Source of the DNA: Sphingomonadales bacterium
GTDB lineage: Bacteria > Pseudomonadota > Alphaproteobacteria > Sphingomonadales > Sphingomonadaceae
Direction: 5' to 3'
DNA: 64,000 bases
NCBI GenBank assembly: GCA_027486415.1
Contig: JAIXPC010000002.1
Coordinates: forward strand, 186,001-250,000
In this document: in pieces, positions 53,723-62,205 of the stretch
How positions within the stretch are numbered: position 1 is the stretch's first letter
Layout of the letters: each line of letters opens with the position of its first letter
Translations under genes and position numbers: made by a program
The notes under the pieces: generated by a model
Database searches by the model: none
What the model was told of the DNA's origin: nothing
Seen by the model: the letters and a program-made list of their open reading frames with translations, nothing else

Positions 53723-55033
53723 ATGACCCAGCCCAATCCACCTTCGCGCAAACCCGTTCGGTCCGGCCGCCCCACCACCAACCGCGATGACAGCGGCGTC
53801 GCCGCGCGCCGCGCCGCGATGAAGATGTGCCAGATGGTGCTGGACCGCGGTGCGCCCTTTGATGGCGCGACTGTGGCGATGGACGATCTGGCGCTGCCGC
53901 AGGATCGCGGCCTTGCCCGCCTGCTGGCGCTGACCGTGCTGCGCTGGCTGCCGGACCTGGATGCCCTGATCGACAGCGCCACGCCCCGCCCCCTGCCCGT
54001 CGACGCCCGTGCCCGCCACGTGCTGCGCGTGGCGCTGGCCGGGTGGCTGCGGCTCGATACGCCGCCGCACGCCGTGGTGGCGACCGCGCTGCCGCTGGTG
54101 GAAGGCGGGCCGCGCCGGCTGGTGCATGGCGTGCTGGGCAGCCTGATCCGTCGCCCTGCCAGCCTGCCCGCCACCCCGCACCTGCCCAACCCGTTCGACG
54201 TGGCGTGGGCGCGCGATTGGGGCGTGGCGATGGTGGAGGCCGCAAGCGCGGCCCTGGCCGAGGAACCGGCGACCGACCTGACGCTGAAAGACCCGGCCCA
54301 GACCGGCCATTGGGCACAGGCGCTCGATGGCATCAGCCTTGCCCCCGGCCATGTCCGCACCGCGAAGAAGGGCAGCATCACCGAATGGCCGGGCTTTGCC
54401 GAAGGGGCCTGGTGGGTGCAGGATCTTGCGGCCAGCCTGCCGGCGCGGCTGCTGCCGGCCATGCCGGGCGACCGCGTGCTTGATATGTGCGCGGCCCCCG
54501 GCGGCAAGACGCTGCAACTGGCGGCGCGCGGCGCCCGCGTGACGGCGCTGGACGTGTCTGATCACCGTCTGGAGCGCGTGCGCGACAATCTCGCCCGCAC
54601 CGGCCTCACCGCCGATCTGGTGGCCGCCGACGCGCTGCGCTGGCAACCGGATGGCCTTTATGATCACATCCTGCTGGATGCGCCCTGTTCGGCCACCGGC
54701 ATCTTTCGCCGCCACCCCGACGTGCTGCACCTGAAGGGCAGCACCGATCTGCAGCCGGTCACCCTGTTGCAGGCCGCCCTGCTGCGCCGCGCGGCGCAGT
54801 GGCTGAAGCCCGGCGGCCGGCTGGTCTATGCCACCTGCAGCCTGTTCCCGCAGGAAGGCGAGCGCATTGCCGAGCGCGTGATTGCCGGCCTGCCGCGCGA
54901 GCTGATCACGGCCGACGAACTGCCCGCCGGCCTGCAACCCGCTGCCGATGGCTGGGTCCGCACCCTGCCGGGGCAGGTGGAGGGCGGGCTTGATGGCTTC
55001 TTCGTCGCCCGTTTCCGCAAGCTGGCCGATTGA
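53723..55033 (+). CDS. rsmB: 16S rRNA (cytosine-C5) methyltransferase, RsmB/Sun family
   Basis: A 436-residue protein: an N-terminal NusB-like domain (about 25-155), then a NOL1/NOP2/Sun methyltransferase domain. SAM motif I is VLDMCAAPGGKTLQL. The catalytic Cys pair is in ILLDAPCSATGIFRRHPD (motif IV) and VYATCSLFPQEGE (motif VI). RsmB makes m5C967 in 16S rRNA. The ATG at 53723 follows AAGGGGGCGGGG. The gene is convergent with the SWIB gene and they share a terminator region. Confidence 0.94.
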   Translation: MTQPNPPSRKPVRSGRPTTNRDDSGVAARRAAMKMCQMVLDRGAPFDGATVAMDDLALPQDRGLARLLALTVLRWLPDLDALIDSATPRPLPVDARARHVLRVALAGWLRLDTPPHAVVATALPLVEGGPRRLVHGVLGSLIRRPASLPATPHLPNPFDVAWARDWGVAMVEAASAALAEEPATDLTLKDPAQTGHWAQALDGISLAPGHVRTAKKGSITEWPGFAEGAWWVQDLAASLPARLLPAMPGDRVLDMCAAPGGKTLQLAARGARVTALDVSDHRLERVRDNLARTGLTADLVAADALRWQPDGLYDHILLDAPCSATGIFRRHPDVLHLKGSTDLQPVTLLQAALLRRAAQWLKPGGRLVYATCSLFPQEGERIAERVIAGLPRELITADELPAGLQPAADGWVRTLPGQVEGGLDGFFVARFRKLAD

Positions 55034-55047
55034 CAGCGACGGAAACG

Positions 55048-55090
55048 AAAAGGGGCGCCGCCAGTCAGCCCGGCAGCGCCCCCTTCGTCA
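55048..55090 (-). terminator. Intrinsic terminator for SWIB gene (probably shared with rsmB)
   Basis: On the minus strand AAGGGGGCGCTGCC pairs with GGCGGCGCCCCTT with one bulge and a 9-base loop, then runs into TTTT. The plus strand ends the stem with only CTTC, so the effect there should be weaker. A second short hairpin (TCGGCC / GGCCGA) sits between it and the SWIB stop. Confidence 0.75.
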
Positions 55091-55111
55091 TCGGCCCTGC
55101 GGCCGACGCGC

Positions 55112-55378
55112 TTACTTCAGATATTGGGCGATGAACTTGTTCATTTCGAACATGCTGCACTCGTCCTTGCCGAACACCGCCTTCAGCTTGGCATCGGCAA
55201 CGATCATGCGCTTGTCGGTCGGCTTCTGCAGCTTGTTGGCGCGGATATAGTCCCACACCTTCGAAACGACCTGACCGCGCGGCAGCGGATCGCTGCCGAC
55301 GATGACAGCAAGCGGGCCCTGCGGCGTCAGCGGCTTCATCAGAGCCGAGGTGTTACGACCGGTCTTGGCTTCAGCCAT
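55112..55378 (-). CDS. SWIB/MDM2 domain protein
   Basis: An 88-residue protein that is almost wholly one SWIB domain: MKPLTPQGPLAVIVGSDPLPRGQVVSKVWDYIRANKLQKP, then KRMIVADAKLKAVFGKDECSMFEMNKFIAQYL. SWIB domains are best known from eukaryotic SWI/SNF complexes, but stand-alone copies occur in alphaproteobacteria and Chlamydia, where they may bind DNA or help DNA compaction; the chlamydial link is with a topoisomerase fusion. AAGGAAA precedes the ATG. A possible promoter with TTGCAC and TTTAAG, 18 bases apart, lies about 70-95 bases upstream. Confidence 0.92.
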   Translation of the reverse strand: MAEAKTGRNTSALMKPLTPQGPLAVIVGSDPLPRGQVVSKVWDYIRANKLQKPTDKRMIVADAKLKAVFGKDECSMFEMNKFIAQYLK

Positions 55379-55544
55379 GGTAATTTCCTTCCCGTAAACT
55401 GGCCCGTGCAAGGCCCCTATCAGTGCAACCTGATGCAAGGCTTAAAGCTGGCTTGCCACAAAGGGTGCAAGCGGAATTTTGATGCATTTTGGCAATTTCG
55501 GCCCAAAGCACGCAAAAAGTGACAAACTTGCAACGTGAGCCGGC

Positions 55545-57521
55545 CTAAAAGCGGCGGGTGAAGCGGATCTGCCACCACCGCGGCGCGTTCACCGTGGTCG
55601 CGCCCGCCACAGCGCCGCTGGTTAATGTCTGGTCAAGGCAGTTGTCGCATTCCAGGCTGACGAGCCAGCCGCCATCCGGAATGTCCAGCTGCAAGGCGGC
55701 AGCGACCTGCCAGCCGCCGGGTGCAACCCCGCCGTCCAGGCCCGCCGCCGGCCCCACCGCCATCGCGCTGCGCCATCGCGCCGAAACCCGCGGCACCAGC
55801 ACCGATCCGGTGCCGGGCAACGGCTGGTGCCACGCGGCCGACAGGCTGGCGGTGGTATCGGGCGCATGAAGCGGCCGTGATGGCGCGCCCGCCGGCACCA
55901 CGCCATCCCAGCGCGCCTGCTGCCAGCCCAGGCTGGCCGACACGTCAAGCGGCGGCAGTGGCCGGGCGCTGGCAACGATATCGATGCCGTGGTTCCGCAT
56001 GGCGATGCGCGGCCCGCCGGCCAGCGCCAGCGGATCGATGCCGAACAGCGGCGACACCAGCGCCCGCGTGTGCGCCGCAAAGCCGCTGGCATTGATCCGC
56101 AGGCGGCCCCCGGCCAGATCGGCCTTCACCCCGGCCTGGTGGTGCCAGCCGGTTTCGGCCGTCTGCAGGCCCAGTTCCTCGCGGCTGCGCGCCAGCAGGT
56201 TCCACCCCGGCAGCCGGGCATTGCGGGCGCTGCGGGCAAACAGCAGCAGCTGCGGACTGGCCCGCCACGACAGTGCGGCTTCGGGCGTCACCAGCGTCTG
56301 CGCCTGCACATCCGGGCCATTCGGCACCAGGCACGGGCGACAGCCGGCGCGGCGGTCGGTCACCGCCAGCCGCAGCGTCTGCCGTTCCACCCGCACGCCC
56401 CCCTCCACCGCAAGAGCGCCCTGTTCCAGCCGCGCCTGCGCCATCACGTGCCGCCGGCTGTCGCCCTGGCGCACGCTGCGATCGGCGATCACCGCGCCGC
56501 CGTCGGTATCCACCTGGTCACGGCGGTTCTGGCCATCGCTGAAACCCGCCCCGGCGCGCAGCGTGAGTGGCCCCAGATCGCCTTCGGCCAGCAATTCGAC
56601 CCCGTTGCGGCTGTCCACCGTGTCGCCATCGAACCGATAGCCCCCGGCGGTGAGGTCGATCCGGGCGGTCTGCCGGGCAAAACTCGCCGCCAGTTCCAGC
56701 CGCAGGCCATCAGCAGCATGGGTCAGCCTGATATCATGCACCGCCGCATCGCCGCGCTGATCGGGCGCAGCATCGCCGCAGCGATTGGCGGGCGCGCGCT
56801 CGCAGGCCACTGCCGGCCGGTTGCCGGCCTCGCTGCGCGCATAGACGCTGGTCACACCCAAGGTCAGCTTGGGGGTCAGATCGATATCGACTATCCCCGA
56901 TAACCCGGCGCGCTGGCCACGATTGCCGCGCCGGCCGGTCGCCGGATCGGTCAGCCAGCCAAGATCATGCTGCAGATGCCCGCCCAGACCCACGCGCACG
57001 CCATCCAGCGGCACATCAATCCGGCCCAGCGCGCGGCGGCTGCCAAACCCGCCGGCGGCAAATTCGCCCATGCCCGAAAGCGCCGTGCCCGGCCGCCGCA
57101 GCGACAGACTGATCCCGCCCTCGCTCACCCCGCCCGGTGGCGCCGCCAGCAACAGATCGGCATCGAACAGGCCGGGCAGCAAGGCCGGCGACGCCGGCAG
57201 CGCCACGCGGCCCAGTATCAGCGGCAGCGCGCGGCCATGGCGCACGATCAGGCCGTTGCTGCCATTGCCCGGTGCCGGCCCGGCGACCATCCCCGGCACG
57301 CCAGCCCCGACCATCAGCGCATCGGCAATCGTCGCCGGGCCGAACGCATCGCGCTGCGCCGGCGCCGCCCACCACAGATCGGCGGCGACATCCTGGCCGG
57401 GCAGGCCGAACCAGCGCCCTTCCAGCCGGGGTTGCGGAAGAGGATCGGCCTCCGGCGCGGCAGCAGCCGGCGAGGTCATCAGCAGAGCAAGGGCAAAGCG
57501 GCGCACGCCGGGCCGCGCCAC
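55545..57521 (-). CDS. Diverged TonB-dependent receptor
   Basis: A 658-residue outer membrane protein with a signal peptide (residues 1-22). A plug-like region follows (ATIADALMVGAGVPG ... GLIVRHGRALPLILGRVALP), in which the usual RG and DG turns are altered. Repeating amphipathic beta strands run to the end, which is RWWQIRFTRRF, with the terminal Phe used for BAM recognition. No convincing TonB box is visible. At 658 residues it is short for a sphingomonad receptor. The start is GTG at 57521, 2 bases after the BamE stop, so it is probably translated from the bamE message. Ligand is unknown. Confidence 0.8.
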   Translation of the reverse strand: MARPGVRRFALALLMTSPAAAAPEADPLPQPRLEGRWFGLPGQDVAADLWWAAPAQRDAFGPATIADALMVGAGVPGMVAGPAPGNGSNGLIVRHGRALPLILGRVALPASPALLPGLFDADLLLAAPPGGVSEGGISLSLRRPGTALSGMGEFAAGGFGSRRALGRIDVPLDGVRVGLGGHLQHDLGWLTDPATGRRGNRGQRAGLSGIVDIDLTPKLTLGVTSVYARSEAGNRPAVACERAPANRCGDAAPDQRGDAAVHDIRLTHAADGLRLELAASFARQTARIDLTAGGYRFDGDTVDSRNGVELLAEGDLGPLTLRAGAGFSDGQNRRDQVDTDGGAVIADRSVRQGDSRRHVMAQARLEQGALAVEGGVRVERQTLRLAVTDRRAGCRPCLVPNGPDVQAQTLVTPEAALSWRASPQLLLFARSARNARLPGWNLLARSREELGLQTAETGWHHQAGVKADLAGGRLRINASGFAAHTRALVSPLFGIDPLALAGGPRIAMRNHGIDIVASARPLPPLDVSASLGWQQARWDGVVPAGAPSRPLHAPDTTASLSAAWHQPLPGTGSVLVPRVSARWRSAMAVGPAAGLDGGVAPGGWQVAAALQLDIPDGGWLVSLECDNCLDQTLTSGAVAGATTVNAPRWWQIRFTRRF

Positions 57522-57523
57522 GA

Positions 57524-58015
57524 TCAGCGCGGACCGTCTCTGCCGGTCGGCTGGCCACCCATCGGGCCGCCCGCAGCACCAACCTGGCCGACGTTGCCAA
57601 ACAGTTCCTGGAAGAAGCTTTCGGATTTGCCCAGCGTCGCCGTCTTGTCGTTCGACGGGTTGATGCGTGCGATCTTTTCCATGCCGCGGCGCTGCACCGC
57701 CGACACATTGCCCTGTTCATCAAAGCTGATGATCAGGATCTGCTGTTGCAGCGTCTTGGGCGCGGCAAAGGCATATTGGCCAGTGAGGCGGCTGACATAA
57801 TACCAGCTGCCGGTATCGAATTGCGCGGCAAAGGTCGGCCGGCCCAGCGTGCGCGACACCGATTCGCGATTGTCCACGCCCGGCAGGATGGAAGTGAACA
57901 GGGTTTCATCGATCAGATAGCCCTGCTGCGCCTTGATGCGCGAACAGCCGCTGGTGGCCAGCGCGGCGGCGATCACCAGAACGGGCAGCAGTGCAGTCGA
58001 AATCCGTGTCTTCAT
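57524..58015 (-). CDS. bamE: Outer membrane assembly lipoprotein BamE (SmpA/OmlA)
   Basis: A 163-residue lipoprotein. The lipobox LATSGC puts the acylated Cys at residue 24. The BamE core follows: GYLIDETLFTSILPGVDNRESVSRTLGRPTFAAQFDTGSWYYVS. BamE stabilises the BamA-BamD machine that inserts beta-barrels. The C-terminal 50 residues extend beyond E. coli BamE and become Gly/Gln-rich. The gene is divergent from the bc1 chaperone gene and heads a two-gene unit with the TonB-dependent receptor gene. Confidence 0.93.
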   Translation of the reverse strand: MKTRISTALLPVLVIAAALATSGCSRIKAQQGYLIDETLFTSILPGVDNRESVSRTLGRPTFAAQFDTGSWYYVSRLTGQYAFAAPKTLQQQILIISFDEQGNVSAVQRRGMEKIARINPSNDKTATLGKSESFFQELFGNVGQVGAAGGPMGGQPTGRDGPR

Positions 58016-58109
58016 TCAAAGCTCCAGCGGCCGGGGCGCCCCCGCTGCGACAGTCTTGTCTGGCAAGTTCATTATGCCAGCCGGGGCGAATATGCTAGCC
58101 GCTGATCCC

Positions 58110-58649
58110 ATGTCGATCCTCAGCAGCCTGAAGCGCCTGGTGGCGGGCGCCCCGCCGTCGCCTGTCGAAACCCTCTATGCCGAAATGGTCGGGCTTGCCC
58201 GTCAGCCAGAATGGTATCTGGATGGCGCCGTGCCCGACACGATGGATGGCAGGTTCGACATGGTGGTGCTGATGCTGTCGCTGTTGATGCTGCGGCTGGA
58301 AGGCGAGATGGGCAGCGATCCGCGCCACCCGGCGGCGCAATTGTCGGCCGATCTGGCCGATCATTTCATCACCGACATGGAAGGCAATCTGCGCCAGGAT
58401 GGCGTGGGCGACCAGGCGGTGCCCAAGCACATGGGCCACATGATGGCGGCATTGGGCGGGCGGCTGGGCGCCTATCGCGATGCCGGCAGCGACCGCGCGG
58501 CGATGATGGAGGCGCTGCGGCGCAACCTCTATCGCGGGGCGGCGATCAGCGATGATGCCGTGGGCTATGTCGCGGGCCGGGCGCTGGCCATCGCCGGGCA
58601 GCTTGGCGCCGTGCCGTTCGCCCGCCTTGCCGCCGGGAGCATCGCATGA
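58110..58649 (+). CDS. Ubiquinol-cytochrome c chaperone (CBP3-like)
   Basis: A 179-residue helical protein of the CBP3 / UQCC family: ALYAEMVGLARQPEWYLDGAVPDTMDGRFDMVVLMLSLLMLRLE near the start and DNMRQDGVGD-like NLRQDGVGDQAVPKHMGHMMAALGGRLGAY in the middle. Mitochondrial CBP3 helps cytochrome b synthesis and bc1 assembly. ATG at 58110 is preferred; an ATG six codons earlier is possible. It overlaps the DUF177 gene by ATGA. Confidence 0.9.
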   Translation: MSILSSLKRLVAGAPPSPVETLYAEMVGLARQPEWYLDGAVPDTMDGRFDMVVLMLSLLMLRLEGEMGSDPRHPAAQLSADLADHFITDMEGNLRQDGVGDQAVPKHMGHMMAALGGRLGAYRDAGSDRAAMMEALRRNLYRGAAISDDAVGYVAGRALAIAGQLGAVPFARLAAGSIA

Positions 58650-59137
58650 GCGAGTTCAGCCACATCCTGCGCGCCCACGAGATTGGCGGTATCCCGAAAA
58701 AGCTCAGCCTTGCGGCCGATGACGCCCAGCGCGCGGCCCTGGTGGACCGTTTTGACCTGATCAGCCTCGATCGCCTCACCGCCACGCTGGAGCTGCGCCG
58801 CGAAGCCGCCGGCATCCGCGTGACGGGCGACGTGGAGGCCATCGGCGCGCAGCCCTGCGTCGCCAGCGGCGAGCCGGTGCCGTTCACGCTGAAGGACAGC
58901 ATCGCGCTGTTGCTGACCGAAGCCGCCCCCGACGGCGGCGAGATCGAACTGGACAGCGGCGATCTGGATGTCGAACCGCTGGACGGGGACGAGATCGACG
59001 CCGGCGAAATTGCCGCGCAGGCCTTCGCGCTCGCGCTCGATCCCTACCCGCGCCTGCCCGGCCCGGTGGCCGGGATCATCAGCGAGGATGACGCGATCGC
59101 GGCGCGCAGCCCGTTCGCGGTGCTGAAAAAGGGCTGA
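58646..59137 (+). CDS. DUF177 (YceD-like) protein
   Basis: A 163-residue protein of the DUF177 family: the end ... PLDGDEIDAGEIAAQAFALALDPYPRLPG is the conserved alphaproteobacterial pattern. In E. coli, yceD precedes rpmF, and the family is linked to 23S rRNA metabolism in plants. Only one Cys of the usual metal-binding set is visible (QPCVASGEP). Here it is paired with the CBP3-like gene and followed by convergent ssb, not rpmF or plsX. Confidence 0.88.
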   Translation: MSEFSHILRAHEIGGIPKKLSLAADDAQRAALVDRFDLISLDRLTATLELRREAAGIRVTGDVEAIGAQPCVASGEPVPFTLKDSIALLLTEAAPDGGEIELDSGDLDVEPLDGDEIDAGEIAAQAFALALDPYPRLPGPVAGIISEDDAIAARSPFAVLKKG

Positions 59138-59141
59138 GCCC

Positions 59142-59663
59142 TCAGAACGGCACGTCGTCGTCGAGATCGTCGTCGAACGCGCCGGGGCGCTTGCCGCCGC
59201 TGGCCGGGGCACCGCCGCCATAGCCGCCGCCCGATTGGCCGCCGCCGTAACCGCCGCCACCGCCGCCGAAATCATCGCTGCGGCCACCGCCACCCATGCC
59301 ACCACCGCCGCCATCGCGTCCGCCAAGCAGGCTCAGTTCACCCTTGAACGGGCCGACGACGATTTCGGTGGTGTAACGATCCTGGCCGTTCTGATCCTGC
59401 CACTTGCGGGTGGCGATCGAACCTTCGATGTACACCTCGCTGCCCTTGCGCAGATACTGCGTCGCCACCCGGCCGATATTCTCGTTGCGGATGACGATGT
59501 TGTGCCATTCGGTCTTTTCCTTGCGCTCGCCTGAGGCCTTGTCGCGCCAGGTTTCCGAGGTGGCGAGGCTGAATTCCACCACGCTGCCGCCGTTGGGGAA
59601 ATTCTTGGTCTGCGGATCCTTGCCCAGCCGTCCAACCAGGATCACCTTGTTCACGCCCGCCAT
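59142..59663 (-). CDS. ssb: Single-stranded DNA-binding protein
   Basis: A 173-residue protein with an N-terminal OB fold: [61 protein letters not shown] long Gly-rich linker (about 115-160) follows, and the tip [10 protein letters not shown] recruits partner proteins. The ATG at 59663 has GGAG six bases upstream; a start at 59669 is also possible. It is convergent with the DUF177 gene, stops 4 bases apart. Confidence 0.97.
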   Translation of the reverse strand: MAGVNKVILVGRLGKDPQTKNFPNGGSVVEFSLATSETWRDKASGERKEKTEWHNIVIRNENIGRVATQYLRKGSEVYIEGSIATRKWQDQNGQDRYTTEIVVGPFKGELSLLGGRDGGGGGMGGGGRSDDFGGGGGGYGGGQSGGGYGGGAPASGGKRPGAFDDDLDDDVPF

Positions 59664-59794
59664 CGTCATCTCCATCGAATGTGAACAAACCCTAGCTTTT
59701 GGGGGCAGGCGGCGCAATGTGGTGGCAGGCTGTCCCCTTGCACAAACTGTGGATTTCCCGGCAAGCAGCGCCCGGGTCGTTCACATCCGGGGAC

Positions 59795-60808
59795 ATGATG
59801 GCGGATCAGTTCAATCACGGCGGCACCTGCGCCAATTGCGCCGCACCGTTGACAGGCCCGTTCTGCGCCCAGTGCGGCCAGCGCGCCCACCTGCACCGCA
59901 CGCTGGGCGAGGTGGTGCACGAATTCGCGCACGGCATCACCCATTTCGATGGCAAAGCGTGGAAGACGCTGCCCATGCTGCTGTTCCAGCCGGGCAAGCT
60001 GACCCGCAGCTATATCGAGGGCCAGCGCGCCCGCTACATCGCACCGGTGCCGCTGTTCCTGCTGGTGGTGTTCACCATGTTCTTCGTGCTGTCGTTCGCC
60101 TCGTTCGGCGATTTCGTCAGCGACAATCGCGCCACTGCGGCCAGCGATCGGGCCGGCATGACCCGTGCGCTGGCCGATCTCGACGCCCAGATTGCCGCCG
60201 CCCGCACCGCCGGAGACCGCACCAAGGTGATCGAACTGGAATCGCTGCGCGCCGGCATCGCCGCCATGAACCGCACGTCTGGCGGGGGCGAGGTGAAGGG
60301 CGGCGACATCATCACCGGCCTTGGCGAAGGGCTGTCCAAGGCCATCGAGTCCGATACCGATGGCATCAGCCGCTTCCCCGTGCTCGATGCCAAGGCGCGC
60401 GAGGCGGTGAAGAATCCCCGGCTGACGCTCTACAAGCTGCAGACCAAGGCCTACAAGTTGAGCTTCCTGCTGGTACCGCTGTCATTGCCGTGGCTGTGGC
60501 TGGCCTTCGTCTGGCGGCGGGGGGTGGGCCTGTATGATCACGCCATCTTCACCCTCTATTCGATCAGTTTCATGAGCCTGCTGTTCATCGCGGCCAGCCT
60601 GCTGCTGATGGCGCCGGCAGCGGTCAGTGACCCGCTGTGGCTGCCGCTGCTGCTGGCTCCGGGCGCACACCTGTTCGTCCAGCTGCGCGGGGCCTACAGC
60701 CTGGGCTGGTTCGGGGCGGCGTGGCGCACCGTCTATCTCAGCCTCGCAGCGGCGATCACGCTGGCTGCCTATCTGTTGATCCTCGTCGTGCTGGGCGTGC
60801 TCGACTGA
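59795..60808 (+). CDS. DUF3667 membrane protein with N-terminal zinc ribbon
   Basis: A 337-residue protein. Residues 13-32 form a Zn-ribbon-like motif, CANCAAPLTGPFCAQCGQ (two Cys-x2-Cys). The DUF3667 core follows, HRTLGEVVHEFAHGITHFDGKAWKTLPMLLFQPGKLTRSYIEGQRARYIAPVPLFLL. Four or five membrane segments are predicted. A hydrophilic, partly helical insert of about 100 residues separates the first membrane segment from the rest. Function is unknown. Two ATGs (59795, 59798) follow CCGGGG. It is divergent from ssb and convergent with rmuC. Confidence 0.85.
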   Translation: MMADQFNHGGTCANCAAPLTGPFCAQCGQRAHLHRTLGEVVHEFAHGITHFDGKAWKTLPMLLFQPGKLTRSYIEGQRARYIAPVPLFLLVVFTMFFVLSFASFGDFVSDNRATAASDRAGMTRALADLDAQIAAARTAGDRTKVIELESLRAGIAAMNRTSGGGEVKGGDIITGLGEGLSKAIESDTDGISRFPVLDAKAREAVKNPRLTLYKLQTKAYKLSFLLVPLSLPWLWLAFVWRRGVGLYDHAIFTLYSISFMSLLFIAASLLLMAPAAVSDPLWLPLLLAPGAHLFVQLRGAYSLGWFGAAWRTVYLSLAAAITLAAYLLILVVLGVLD

Positions 60809-62104
60809 TCATTCGGCGGCAGGCGGCGGCAGAAGCTCCTGCGCCTGTTCGGCGCGAACCGTCGCATCGGCAGCGGCGAGCACCGGCACCGGCTTCTTGC
60901 CCTGCTCCACCCCCATGTCCGCAAAGCGTCGCGCCTTGGGCAGCACGTTGCGTTCGAGTGACCCCACGAAGTCGTTGTAATTGCCCACCGTCTCGGAAAG
61001 ATTCTTCCGCATCTTCGCCAGATGCTCGGCCATCACCGCGATGGCGCTATAGATGTCAGCGCCCAGCTTGCCGATCTCGCGCGCTTCCTCCGCCAGCTTC
61101 TCCTGCCGCCAGTTCAGCGCCACCGTCTTGGCGATGGCAAGCAGGTTGATCGGCCCGGCCAGAAGGATGCGCTGGTCAAAGGCCCAGCCCAGCAGCGCAA
61201 GATCATGCTCCAGCGCCGCCGACAGGAAATTTTCGCCCGGGATGAACATGATGACGAAATCGGCGGCCTGGCCGAATTCATTCCAATAGGCCTTTTCCGA
61301 CAGGCCGCGCGCATGGGCGCGAACGGCGGCGGCGTGACGCTTCATCGCCGCCAGCCGGTCGATGTCGCTGCCAGCCTCCAGCGCCCCCAGATAGTCGTTG
61401 AGGCTGCATTTGGAATCGATGATCAGCTGGCGGTTGGCGGGCAGGTTGATGATGGCATCGGGGCGCTTGCCGCCGCCTTCGGTCGCCATGTGCGTCTGCA
61501 GGGTGAAATCGATGCCGGCGCGCAGGCCCGCCATCTCCAGCGTGTTGGCCAGCTGCTGTTCGCCCCAGCTGCCCGATGTCTTGCCGCTGGTCCGCAAGGC
61601 CGTCACCAGCCGCGCCGCCTCGTCCGATACCCGGGCCTGGCCCTGCGCCACCTGCTCGATCGCCTTTGACAGCGCGCCATAGCTTTCGGCCCGCGCCTTT
61701 TCGACTTCGCCCAGCCGGTTCTCATACTTGGCCAGCGTTTCGGCAACCGGGGCCAGCACGGCCTTCAGATTGGCCTGGTTCTTGGCCTCCGCCTCGGCGA
61801 TGCGCTGTTCGGCGCGGGTGATCAGCTGGCCCTGCGCCTGTTCCAGCACGCGCGCCGCCAGCGCCTCGAACCTGGTGTTCAGCTCCTCCAGCTGGCGGGC
61901 GTGCGACTTCTCGCGCTCGCTGCGTTCGGCCTGCAGGCCGGCGATCTCCACCGCCGCCTCGGCCACCTTCGTCCGCCGCTCGTCCGCCTCCCGCCGCGCC
62001 TCGTCACGCTCGGCCTTGAGCGTGGCGACCGGGCGGCTGCCCAGCCACCAGCCGAGGGCGACGCCGGCAATCAGGGCAACAACGGCAATGATGGCTTCGG
62101 TCAC
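60809..62104 (-). CDS. rmuC: DNA recombination protein RmuC
   Basis: A 431-residue protein: an N-terminal membrane anchor (IIAVVALIAGVALGWWLGS), a long coiled coil (about 30-170) and the RmuC nuclease-like domain with GSWGEQQLANTLEMAGL, RPDAIINLPANRQLIIDSKCSLNDY, VIMFIPGENFLSAAL and NYNDFVGSLERNVLPKARRF. RmuC is a predicted PD-(D/E)xK-type nuclease that limits inversion at short repeats. The start codon is GTG. It converges with the DUF3667 gene with no gap. Confidence 0.95.
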   Translation of the reverse strand: MTEAIIAVVALIAGVALGWWLGSRPVATLKAERDEARREADERRTKVAEAAVEIAGLQAERSEREKSHARQLEELNTRFEALAARVLEQAQGQLITRAEQRIAEAEAKNQANLKAVLAPVAETLAKYENRLGEVEKARAESYGALSKAIEQVAQGQARVSDEAARLVTALRTSGKTSGSWGEQQLANTLEMAGLRAGIDFTLQTHMATEGGGKRPDAIINLPANRQLIIDSKCSLNDYLGALEAGSDIDRLAAMKRHAAAVRAHARGLSEKAYWNEFGQAADFVIMFIPGENFLSAALEHDLALLGWAFDQRILLAGPINLLAIAKTVALNWRQEKLAEEAREIGKLGADIYSAIAVMAEHLAKMRKNLSETVGNYNDFVGSLERNVLPKARRFADMGVEQGKKPVPVLAAADATVRAEQAQELLPPPAAE

Positions 62105-62205
62105 GGGCGCTCCACATGGTCAGAGAACGGGACGGGAACATAGAGGCGATTGCCGGCCAGCGCCAGTGCTTGCGTGTGGAGCGCGAAACGCCCAATGTGC
62201 CGGCC

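Noticed and set aside
59200-59330. Repetitive GGC/GCC-rich stretch that looks like a simple repeat
   Set aside because: It encodes the Gly-rich linker of single-stranded DNA-binding protein; no separate repeat unit.
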